A stretch of DNA of 64,000 nt from Sphingobacterium sp. N143. GTDB taxonomy: Bacteria > Bacteroidota > Bacteroidia > Sphingobacteriales > Sphingobacteriaceae. The translations under genes were made by a program, and so were the position numbers. How positions within the stretch are numbered: position 1 is the stretch's first letter; the number at the start of each line of letters is the position of its first letter. Under the pieces are notes generated by a model that made no database searches, was not told the DNA's origin, and saw nothing but the letters and a program-made list of their open reading frames with translations. The stretch is taken from NCBI RefSeq assembly GCF_030325625.1, contig NZ_JACAIS010000015.1, forward strand, positions 1 through 64,000. Direction: 5' to 3'. Shown here one piece after another: positions 8,505 through 15,759 of the stretch.

Positions 8505-9528
8505 TCATGCCGACTTTCAACAGGTCGATTTCCTGACGGTCACCATCAACACGAATACGTACCGGGACACGTTGTACGATCTTGACATAGTTACCTGTGG
8601 AGTTATCGGGAGGTAATAGGGAAAAACTTGATCCAGTGGCTGGTGACAGCGAGATGATCGTCCCCCTGAACGTTCGGTCGGGAAAAGCGTCCGCAATGAT
8701 TTTGACGGTATCACCGATCTGCATGGTTGCGATCTGGGTTTCCTTATAGTTGGCGACGATCCATTTGTCCGTCTCATCATTGACAATGAAAGCCAGCGGC
8801 TGACCAACATCAATCATTTGTCCGGGCTCAATCGTGCGCCGGCCCATACGTCCATCATAGGGCGCGACAATGACGGTATAGCTCACATCAAGCTTGTGGC
8901 GGTTCAACAAGGAGTTTAAACGGGCGATTTCTGCCTGGACAACCGAACGCTCCACTTTGATATCTTCGATACGCAGGAGAGCAGCTCCGTGCTTGTCCTG
9001 GGCCGATAGGTAATCACTGTTATTGACATCAAGTGTGGCTTGTACCTCTTCCATTTTTTGTTGGGTAGCCGACTCTTCTTCAAAGAGCTTTTGGTAACGG
9101 GTATAATCCAGCTGCTGTTTCCACAGTTTGGCCTTCGTGCTGTTGACCTGCGCGGCATAGGCACTCGCAGTCCTTGTCAGGGTGGCGATATTGCTTTCAA
9201 GTACACGCAGCTGTGCTTTTGCTTTTTGGAGGGAGGCCTCCGTCTGTTCCTGTTGCAGCACATATTCTCGATTGTCGATCAGAAAGAGGGTATCGCCTTT
9301 TTGTACATGCTGATTTTCTTCAAATCTAACAGCAACGACAAATCCGCCAGCTCTGGAGATAACCGGATTGACATATTCCTGCACCTGGGCGTCGTTTGTT
9401 TGCTCATAGACATAATACCCCCAGAGGGTATAGCCTCCCCAGATGGTCATGGCAACGACAATAATACCTGCGATCCATCCGGTGATCTTTGTGATGAATT
9501 GATCGGTGATGGTATATTTCTTTTTCAT
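8464..9528 (-). CDS. HlyD/EmrA-family periplasmic adaptor protein
   Basis: The membrane-fusion subunit links the MFS permease to the TolC channel. The ATG at 9528 is chosen because it comes one base after the tolC-like stop and gives a short cytoplasmic tail and one transmembrane helix (about 16-38). Then follow the first lipoyl half (VRFEENQHVQKGDTLFLID), a long coiled-coil hairpin (about 85-190), the second lipoyl half and beta-barrel (VIVAPYDGRMGRRTIEPGQ), and a C-terminal beta-domain. The length of 354 residues is usual for EmrA-like adaptors. It is the middle gene of the tolC-hlyD-mfs operon. Confidence 0.9.
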   Translation of the reverse strand: MKKKYTITDQFITKITGWIAGIIVVAMTIWGGYTLWGYYVYEQTNDAQVQEYVNPVISRAGGFVVAVRFEENQHVQKGDTLFLIDNREYVLQQEQTEASLQKAKAQLRVLESNIATLTRTASAYAAQVNSTKAKLWKQQLDYTRYQKLFEEESATQQKMEEVQATLDVNNSDYLSAQDKHGAALLRIEDIKVERSVVQAEIARLNSLLNRHKLDVSYTVIVAPYDGRMGRRTIEPGQMIDVGQPLAFIVNDETDKWIVANYKETQIATMQIGDTVKIIADAFPDRTFRGTIISLSPATGSSFSLLPPDNSTGNYVKIVQRVPVRIRVDGDRQEIDLLKVGMNVNVYTAKRQHRG

Positions 9529-9529
9529 A

Positions 9530-10861
9530 TTATAAAATTCCGATAACGTTTTGTAAGAGATAATATTTGTTTTGTGCAAGGATGCGAGCGGAAGCGAGTT
9601 CGAAACGGGCCTGCAGCAGTTGGATGTCAGCATCCAATAGATCGGTGATCAGGGAGGTCTGGTTAAAGTAAGTGTTCTTGATAATACGTGCGTTTTCTTC
9701 GGCTTGCTTTACGTCGACCTGCGAAACCGCAATCTGCTTCAGGGCCTCTTCATAACGTAGATAAGCCTCTTTGACTTCCTGGCGGACCATGTCTTCGGTA
9801 TGATGGTGGGCCTCCTCTTCTTTTTCTAGCTCCAATTTGGCGGCATTGACTTTGTGGATATTGTGGTAAATAGCCGATACGGGGAATGTTGCTTTTACGC
9901 CAATAATACCCAAGGAATACCAGTACGGATTATAGGGGGCTAAGAAGATCTGGGGATTTGCATAATAAAATTCACCATAGATACCGATGTTGGGACGTAC
10001 ATTGGCTTTCACTTTTCTGAGGTTGATGGCACTTAGTTCGGTCTGTTTTTCTGAAATATGATAAGAAAAAGAGTGTTTTAATGCTTGTTCTAAATAATAC
10101 GCATAAGCATGTTTTTCTTCTTTTTTGACGTCAATGAGTGTGGGTAAAACCCGGCGCTCATCTGGCTCTCCAAGGATGATGTTTAATTTTTGGTTGGCGA
10201 TGAGTATATCGTTGTCGATGGTGACCAGTGCCATTTTACGTTTGGAGAGGTCAAGCTCGACGCGTAAGACATCACTTTTTAGAACCACCCCATTTTTGTG
10301 AAAACTCTTGATTTCCTTTAATTGATCTTCCTGGTCGGCGATATCTTGGATGATAAGGTCTTTGAACAGCAGGCATCGTTGGAGATCCAGGTAGAGTGAT
10401 GCCGTTTTATAGCGGATATCTGAGATGATTTTATTCTCCTGTACTTCACTCAACTGATGCAGGGTTTTATCGGCCTTGATCTTCAATCTATATTTATTGC
10501 CATGATAAAGGATCTGATAGAATTCAGCCCCCAGGTGATATAAGGTGTGGATCACTTCGTGCTGGGTAGGTTTGGCAAATAAGCCATTTTCATAGATCGG
10601 AATATTGGAAGCCTTTTCAGCTGTACCTTTGACCGAGATTTCGGGAAATAATAACTCGACCTTTGCATCTTTATACTCTTCGAGTGCGATGGCTGTCGTT
10701 TTTCGTTGGATCTCGATCAACCTGCTATGCAGCTCCGCTTTCTCCCAGGCTTCGGGGAGGCTGAGGTAAAGGGTATCCCCATCAGCATAGGTAACGGCAG
10801 GAGCTACAAGGGCAAGTTGTTGGAAAACAAAAAAAACAAATAAAACTATGATTCTTGGCAT
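9530..10861 (-). CDS. TolC-family outer-membrane efflux channel
   Basis: This is the outer-membrane channel of the tripartite pump. The ATG at 10861 is preferred because it gives a signal peptide (MPRIIVLFVFFVFQQLALVAP); longer upstream starts would bury it. The protein has two repeats rich in long amphipathic helices, with characteristic segments ALKHSFSYHISEKQTELSA and VRQEVKEAYLRYEEALKQI. The length of 443 residues fits the family. First gene of the efflux operon, divergent from the AraC-family gene at 11038. Confidence 0.88.
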   Translation of the reverse strand: MPRIIVLFVFFVFQQLALVAPAVTYADGDTLYLSLPEAWEKAELHSRLIEIQRKTTAIALEEYKDAKVELLFPEISVKGTAEKASNIPIYENGLFAKPTQHEVIHTLYHLGAEFYQILYHGNKYRLKIKADKTLHQLSEVQENKIISDIRYKTASLYLDLQRCLLFKDLIIQDIADQEDQLKEIKSFHKNGVVLKSDVLRVELDLSKRKMALVTIDNDILIANQKLNIILGEPDERRVLPTLIDVKKEEKHAYAYYLEQALKHSFSYHISEKQTELSAINLRKVKANVRPNIGIYGEFYYANPQIFLAPYNPYWYSLGIIGVKATFPVSAIYHNIHKVNAAKLELEKEEEAHHHTEDMVRQEVKEAYLRYEEALKQIAVSQVDVKQAEENARIIKNTYFNQTSLITDLLDADIQLLQARFELASARILAQNKYYLLQNVIGIL

Positions 10862-11037
10862 ATGAGACTCTAATTTTTGATCGGGGACAAAATTAGATGT
10901 ACGGCTTTTTTTGTGATGGCTTATAAAAGACATGTTTTTATTGAATCTCGCCAAAGTAACAGCAGCTCTTTTTATTCGGTCGAGCAATAATTTATATTCG
11001 GCAAATTTAAATAATACGTAATTTCGAATATAGATCG

Positions 11038-11829
11038 TTGGATATGGGATTAATAGCTTTATTGCCTGAAATAGATAAACTGGAAGAATCTGCCTTTGTC
11101 ATGCATGAGAAGTCCGAAAAACTCATCCCTTTGCATACGCATAAAAAAGGGCAGCTGGGCTATGTGGAGGGAGGTATTGCCTATATCACCATCCATGATA
11201 AAACCTATGTCGTACCCACCCGCCATTATTTTTGGATACCAGCCCAAATGCCTCATATCTTACGTATCGGACATTCGGGTACTGTGCTCCGGTCCATTTA
11301 CTTTTATACCGAAGATGATGATGTAAATGCCTTTTATCGTAAACTGGGGATCTATCCAGCGACCGAATTGTTAATTCAGATGATAAATCATACAGAAAGA
11401 TGGGACGAGAAACATGTGGTCAGATCGGACTATTACTTTGATTTTTTGGTTTCCATTAAAAAGCTCCTTCCACAGTTGGATAGTGATGCATTACCGATTA
11501 TTCTGCCCATAACGACGGATGAAAGAATGCTGCATATCATCGCTTATCTGGAGGAAAACCTGGCTGAACAGATTACCTTAAGCGATATAAGTGACCGTTT
11601 TTATATGAGCGAACGCTCCATGTCCAGGATGTTCCAGACACGTTTACATATTTCATTTTTGCAGTATTTTAAAACATTACGGATGATAAAGGCAATTGAA
11701 ATGCTGTTGAGAACAAATAAATCAGTGACCGATATCGCATTCGCTGTTGGGTATGATACGGTCGGGTCGTTCAGCAACACCTTCTATGCATTCACACATT
11801 CAAGACCTTCAGATCTACGGAAAAAATAG
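11038..11829 (+). CDS. AraC-family transcriptional regulator with cupin sensor domain
   Basis: A 263-residue regulator with an N-terminal cupin-like ligand domain (about 20-110; LIPLHTHKKGQLGYVEGG, FWIPAQMPH) and a C-terminal pair of helix-turn-helix motifs (about 165-262; ITLSDISDRFYMSERSMSRMF and SVTDIAFAVGYDTVGSFSNTF). It is divergent from the efflux operon, 176 bp from the channel start, so it probably controls that pump and itself from the shared intergenic region. The inducer is unknown. Confidence 0.88.
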   Translation: MDMGLIALLPEIDKLEESAFVMHEKSEKLIPLHTHKKGQLGYVEGGIAYITIHDKTYVVPTRHYFWIPAQMPHILRIGHSGTVLRSIYFYTEDDDVNAFYRKLGIYPATELLIQMINHTERWDEKHVVRSDYYFDFLVSIKKLLPQLDSDALPIILPITTDERMLHIIAYLEENLAEQITLSDISDRFYMSERSMSRMFQTRLHISFLQYFKTLRMIKAIEMLLRTNKSVTDIAFAVGYDTVGSFSNTFYAFTHSRPSDLRKK

Positions 11830-11865
11830 ATTTGACGGGATCCTCCCAAGCAAGACATGTACTTT

Positions 11866-13035
11866 CTACTTCTTTTTTACGTACCGTGGTTTTTTGAGGA
11901 TATTGCGCAGTTCCTCTTCTGAATATGGCTTGCATGCTGCTGGAATCAATTCAAATCCACAGACGAGGCGTAGCCCATTGATATTGTAGAAGCGACTTTC
12001 GTAGATATCTCTCGAGTAGCCCGTCAATTCAAGCAGTTTTGAACGGGGCATACCATTTAAAAAGCCATGTTCCAGACTTTTCCTCTTATAGAGCTCGGCA
12101 AGCTCTTTCTTAGTCAGTTTACACCGTGTTGGAGCTTTCCGGGCAGGTATCTGACCAATAGACTCCAAAAATTTATTGAGTGGTAAACCTGTTTTCCATT
12201 TCATGGCACCTGTGGTCGCACGCATTTTGGTTTCTAACTCTTTGGTTGTAGGCGTTCGGCCCAATGTTTTGGCCAGACTAAGGTAATGATCTTTTATACT
12301 GATCTTGGTGATTGGGATTTTAGTGCCAGCCAAATAGCATAAATTATTCCAGCCAAATTTTTCCTTAAGGTACCACGCCGATGGATAATTTTCTGGTTTG
12401 AGACGCTCATAATCTTTATAATATTTAATTCGGTGCTTTTTGATCAGTTGGATTACCTTTGATTTAGCCTCGGATTCCGTCATGGTGGTTATTCGAAAAT
12501 AGGCGTTTAAACCTGCGTATTCAAGTACGTCTGCCCATGTGCTGACCTTAAAATGCGTAAAGTAAGACCTGTCATTATAAAGCCCATTTTTATGAAGGCA
12601 ATCCCTGATTGTTGGTGAGCGGTGGTGCTTGATATAAAATTTGACCAGCGAATTTTTGAGCTTTCCGATAGAAGGTATTCGGCGATCATTGGCGTTATAA
12701 CCGCCAGCCGTAATAAATTTATTCCATGAACCGAAATATTTACGGATACTAGTTGATCTTGCCGAAAATTCCCTACGCATGGGAATGCGGCCATTTCTGT
12801 CGTAGAAATCGTTCAATAAGGCCAATAATTCCTGTTTGATTTCTTCCTCCGTTTTATTAACCCGAGGCTTAAATCCAGCTGCAAGGATAAAATTGTTCCA
12901 GCTGCCAAAATGTCGACGCGCAATCGTATTGACATTTTCCATTTCACGGCGAACCGGTATTCTGCCATGCAGTTGAAAAAATTCCTGAACTTTTGAAAAA
13001 GCTGCTTGTACTGTCTTTTCCTCAGTAGGTTTCAA
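11866..13035 (-). CDS. Protein made of homing-endonuclease-associated (HNH_repeat) units
   Basis: This 389-residue protein consists of about six copies of a roughly 55-residue unit. The clearest are residues 6-55 and 57-110, each ending in FGSWN.FI.A.G(F/Y), preceded by GRIPVRREM or GRIPMRREF. Later copies (about 114-165, 170-225, 230-285, 295-370) diverge. The pattern matches the repeat that often accompanies HNH homing endonucleases and is thought to bind DNA. No HNH or other nuclease motif is visible, so this is likely a DNA-binding protein without its own catalytic domain. It is convergent with the AraC gene and divergent from the Rpn-like nuclease gene. Confidence 0.7.
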   Translation of the reverse strand: MKPTEEKTVQAAFSKVQEFFQLHGRIPVRREMENVNTIARRHFGSWNNFILAAGFKPRVNKTEEEIKQELLALLNDFYDRNGRIPMRREFSARSTSIRKYFGSWNKFITAGGYNANDRRIPSIGKLKNSLVKFYIKHHRSPTIRDCLHKNGLYNDRSYFTHFKVSTWADVLEYAGLNAYFRITTMTESEAKSKVIQLIKKHRIKYYKDYERLKPENYPSAWYLKEKFGWNNLCYLAGTKIPITKISIKDHYLSLAKTLGRTPTTKELETKMRATTGAMKWKTGLPLNKFLESIGQIPARKAPTRCKLTKKELAELYKRKSLEHGFLNGMPRSKLLELTGYSRDIYESRFYNINGLRLVCGFELIPAACKPYSEEELRNILKKPRYVKKK

Positions 13036-13120
13036 ATCGATACTTTTTATTGGTTATTAGCTATGCTTAATTATAGTAAATATAATATATTTATTTTTAA
13101 GTTAAAAGTACTTCGTTAAA

Positions 13121-13148
13121 GCCATTTCCGAAAGGGAGTGGTTTTTTT
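13121..13148 (+). terminator. Orphan GAAA-tetraloop hairpin with T-run, upstream copy
   Basis: GCCATTTCC (13121-13129), GAAA loop and GGGAGTGGT (13134-13142) form a 9-bp stem with G-U pairs, followed by a T-run to 13148. No plus-strand gene precedes it. It is nearly identical to the hairpin after the Rpn-like gene at 14204-14231, so the gene is bracketed by two copies. The first copy may mark a deleted upstream gene or the edge of an inserted unit. Confidence 0.65.
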
Positions 13149-13225
13149 AAGTGTACTGGTACTCAATCATGTTACTTTTTAAATACAAAATACTAAATAT
13201 ATTAGTATTTTATATTGCTATTTCC

Positions 13226-13233
13226 TATCTTTG
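13226..13233 (+). promoter_or_regulatory. Bacteroidota -7 promoter element for the Rpn-like gene
   Basis: TATCTTTG matches the TAnnTTTG consensus exactly and lies 24 bp before the ATG at 13257, which predicts a very short leader. No good TTG element was found at the expected distance upstream, where the DNA is extremely AT-rich. Confidence 0.5.
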
Positions 13234-13256
13234 TACTGTTAACCAGTTAATAAATA

Positions 13257-14159
13257 ATGATGAGCCAAAGATCAAGACGGGTAGATGATCCCCTGTGGAA
13301 ATCTATCTTAGAGCAAACATTTTCGCATTTTTTACGCTTTATTTTTACGGATGCTGATGCTGTTTTTGATTTGAGCAGACCCTTTGATTATCTCGATAAA
13401 GAGTTTGAGAATTTATTTCCTCCGGAAAGCAACGGCAGGGGAGTCCGTTATGTAGACAAGCTTGTAAAGGTTTTCTTAAAGGATGGTAGCGAGCAGTTTG
13501 TACTCTGCCATGTAGAGATCCAGAGCCATAAGGGCAGGGGCGATTTAGCCGAGCGAATGTTTCGCTATTTTTATAGAATATGGGATCGTTACAAAGTTCC
13601 AATTACAGCTATTGCAATTTTGGCAGATGAAAACAAAGGTTATCGACCTGTGGTATATAGCCAGAAGTTTATGGGAACTTCATTGCGCTACGATTTTAAC
13701 AGTTACAAGATCCTGGATCAGGAAGAATCGGTATTGCGATCTAATAGGAATCCATTTTCTGTGATTGTCCTTACCGCACTTTTGGCTATAGTAAACAAGA
13801 AAGTGACCGATGAGGGGCTGAAGAAAATAAAACATGATCTCTATGATGAGATGATGAAAAGGGAGATGGATAAGAGTACACGTCAAGGGCTCTATGATTT
13901 TCTAACTTATTATGTAAGTTTTGATAATGAGGAAGTTTTGAGTATCTTTGAAGAAGAAATAAAAACAAAAATAGGAAGGAGCGATACAATGGGCACTCAA
14001 GAATATTTATTAGATAAGGCTGAAAAAAAAGGAATTCAGAAAGGAAAGATTGAAGGAAAGATTGAAATGCTTAGAGAGCTAGGTTTTACTATTGCTGAGA
14101 TCTGCCAAAAGCTCGGTCTGGCCAAGCCTGAGGTTGAGAAATTTTTCAAAGGAGTATAA
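13257..14159 (+). CDS. Rpn-family PD-(D/E)XK recombination-promoting nuclease / transposase-like protein
   Basis: This 300-residue protein resembles the Rpn / PD-(D/E)XK transposase-like family, whose characterised members are DNA nucleases that promote recombination. The nuclease core is visible as D67 (RYVDKLVKV) and E87-x-Q89 (CHVEIQSH), giving the D...ExQ variant of the motif. A helical middle section follows, and the C-terminus (about 262-298; LGFTIAEICQKLGLAKPEVEKFF) looks like a helix-turn-helix, preceded by a KGxxKGKIEGK basic stretch. A second ATG follows the first directly. It has its own -7 element and terminator and is a single-gene unit. Confidence 0.82.
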   Translation: MMSQRSRRVDDPLWKSILEQTFSHFLRFIFTDADAVFDLSRPFDYLDKEFENLFPPESNGRGVRYVDKLVKVFLKDGSEQFVLCHVEIQSHKGRGDLAERMFRYFYRIWDRYKVPITAIAILADENKGYRPVVYSQKFMGTSLRYDFNSYKILDQEESVLRSNRNPFSVIVLTALLAIVNKKVTDEGLKKIKHDLYDEMMKREMDKSTRQGLYDFLTYYVSFDNEEVLSIFEEEIKTKIGRSDTMGTQEYLLDKAEKKGIQKGKIEGKIEMLRELGFTIAEICQKLGLAKPEVEKFFKGV

Positions 14160-14203
14160 TAGTTTTAATAAAGTACTCTTAAAATTTATAGATTTTTATT
14201 GTG

Positions 14204-14231
14204 GCCATTTCCGAAAGGGAATGGCTTTTTT
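14204..14231 (+). terminator. Rho-independent terminator of the Rpn-like gene
   Basis: GCCATTTCC (14204-14212), GAAA loop and GGGAATGGC (14217-14225) form a 9-bp stem followed by six T residues. It ends 72 bp after the stop codon. It is nearly the same sequence as the hairpin at 13121-13148. Confidence 0.85.
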
Positions 14232-14258
14232 ACTTCTTAATACATAGAGTAATTTTGA

Positions 14259-14543
14259 CTAAGAATGAGTCCCCTTATAATTTTGTTTTTTTATGACTTG
14301 ATAAATTAAGTCCGGGTTTAGTTCACATAAATCCGCAATTTTAAAGATATGGGACAGAGTGAATTTTTGAGGATTGTTTAATTTATCCAGATAAGAGTTA
14401 TATTGAAGGCCTAAAGCTTTAGCCATTTTCGTTGGCCCCTGCTTTTCTAGTAATTTCATGGATTTGATAATGCCTGATTCAAATAATGATTTTATGGCAA
14501 GAAAATCAGGATCTGGATTGTTGGGGCTGATGGAAGTAGTCAT
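14259..14543 (-). CDS. Small HTH (XRE-like) DNA-binding protein
   Basis: A 94-residue protein whose residues 35-85 look like a Cro/C1-type helix-turn-helix: GPTKMAKALGLQYNSYLDKL followed by PQKFTLSHIFKIADLCEL. There is no other domain. It is convergent with the Rpn-like gene and upstream-facing toward the strong promoter region at 14622, on the opposite strand. A role as a local repressor or part of a mobile gene group is possible but not shown. Confidence 0.65.
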   Translation of the reverse strand: MTTSISPNNPDPDFLAIKSLFESGIIKSMKLLEKQGPTKMAKALGLQYNSYLDKLNNPQKFTLSHIFKIADLCELNPDLIYQVIKKQNYKGTHS

Positions 14544-14621
14544 TTAGTAAGCATTTATTTATTAAATATTGCTTTTTGCTTATATAGTGTTTGTTAATAT
14601 TTATTATTCGTAAATATTAAT

Positions 14622-14653
14622 TTTGTTTTTGTCAATTATTATTACTATATTTG
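14622..14653 (+). promoter_or_regulatory. Canonical Bacteroidota promoter TTTG-N20-TATATTTG
   Basis: The -33 element TTTG (14622-14625) is separated by exactly 20 bp from TATATTTG (14646-14653), a perfect match to the Bacteroidota consensus. Transcription would start near 14660, about 470 bp before the next protein gene (15130). Confidence 0.75.
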
Positions 14654-14659
14654 ATCTAG

Positions 14660-15040
14660 TATAAGATTAATTAAGGTATTAAACTAAGAGTCTCGACAGC
14701 AAATTCCGACAATTTGATTTAGAACGAGACGATAGGATAATGCCTATGATAGCTTTATTTGTACATTTGTACAGCTATAGCGTCATGGGCCCTATCGTTA
14801 ACCGTTTCTAAAAGGCGTCGGAACCTTGCTGTGCGGTGATAGGGCCTGCTATAGCCCTTTTCCCCGAATAAGACTCACAATTATAAACGTGAGTATGGAC
14901 CACAAAAAACAGACAACAAAAAATCTAATTACAGCGCCCGAGTAGCTCGGATAGCTTGGTCAAAACTTTGACCCTACACTGCTATGGATCGCATCACGCC
15001 AATATGATAACCTTTGTGATGACCACTCAAATGCGATTTA
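14660..15040 (+). ncRNA. Structured noncoding RNA or long riboregulatory leader (unassigned)
   Basis: No protein gene is evident here, but hairpins are dense: GTCTCG/CGAGAC (14690/14725) enclosing CAAATT/AATTTG (14700/14711), ATAGG/CCTAT (14732/14743), ATAGCT/AGCTAT (14749/14773), GGCCCTATC/GATAGGGCC (14788/14838), ACTCAC/GTGAGT (14873/14889), CCGAG/CTCGG (14938/14946), GGTCAA/TTGACC (14958/14968) and CATCAC/GTGATG (14992/15016) near ATCGCAT/ATGCGAT. A weak terminator-like hairpin AGGGC/GCCCT plus TTTT at 14841-14861 overlaps the 3' arm of the GGCCCTATC stem, so the two exclude each other. A 16-codon ORF lies at 14895-14945. It could be a leader of the TlpA-SusCD operon or an independent RNA. 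It is not recognisable as RNase P, tmRNA or SRP RNA. Confidence 0.45.
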
Positions 15041-15129
15041 GCTCCCCCAATCTTTTAATGTATTGTTCATGTGACCATAACTAGTCTGGAAGAGATGATG
15101 TCGTTAGGTTACTTTTTAAAACTTAAAAA

Positions 15130-15759
15130 ATGAGACATTTTTTTAGGGCAGGAGAGGTCTTGCCTAATCTGAAGACAACAGGTATACATATTGCCCTACT
15201 GTCTATCCTATGCTTAGTTTCTATGTTTAGTTTATCTGCCCAGACGCCCCGCCAGGAAAGCGGGGCCAATGGGCCTGTTCCAATTGTACCGCTTCGGGTG
15301 GGGGATTATGTGCCCGAAGATTTTTGGCATCAAAAAATGAAGGTATATTATAAAGGTGATACTGCCGTGTTCTCCTTCGAAAAGTACAAAGGAAAATCAT
15401 TGATACTGGACTTCTGGGCTACATGGTGCACCTACTGTGTGCAGGGATTCCCAAAGATCGCCCATGCACAACGCCTTTTTCAGGATCATGTGAATATCCT
15501 GCTTGTCAACGAAAGATCAACCCATGATGATTATGCCAAGATCCATAATATGCGGAGCAATCAATTGAAAAACTTTGATCTGTATTCCATCTATCGTGAT
15601 GAATACCTGACAGCATTATTCCCCCATGGACCTATTCCGCATTATGTATGGATAAATCCAAAAGGTCGAGTGGCAGCAATCACATTCGCCGAATTTGTAT
15701 CACTCGATCAGTTACAATCTTTTATTGCATTTAACCTAAAATATGAAAACGCTAATTAA
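15130..15759 (+). CDS. TlpA-family thioredoxin-like disulfide oxidoreductase
   Basis: This 209-residue exported protein has an N-terminal signal or anchor segment (about 18-38, ending SLSAQ) and a thioredoxin fold with the active site FWATWCTYC, near residue 97, where a CxxC is flanked as in TlpA/ResA. A YVWINPKG strand with the cis-Pro-like position follows (IPHYVW). It would reduce or exchange disulfides in the periplasm. It is the first gene of an operon: its end overlaps the susC-like start by 17 bp. A nearby exported small protein with cysteines (20367-20768) is a candidate partner. Confidence 0.85.
   Translation: MRHFFRAGEVLPNLKTTGIHIALLSILCLVSMFSLSAQTPRQESGANGPVPIVPLRVGDYVPEDFWHQKMKVYYKGDTAVFSFEKYKGKSLILDFWATWCTYCVQGFPKIAHAQRLFQDHVNILLVNERSTHDDYAKIHNMRSNQLKNFDLYSIYRDEYLTALFPHGPIPHYVWINPKGRVAAITFAEFVSLDQLQSFIAFNLKYENAN

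Noticed and set aside
10952-10959. TTACTTTG as promoter of the efflux operon (minus strand)
   Set aside because: It has a mismatch at the second base of TAnnTTTG and no TTG at 19-21 bp, so it was not listed as a promoter.
14660-15040. RNase P RNA, tmRNA or signal recognition particle RNA
   Set aside because: The hairpin-rich region lacks the conserved sequence blocks of these RNAs that I would expect to recognise.
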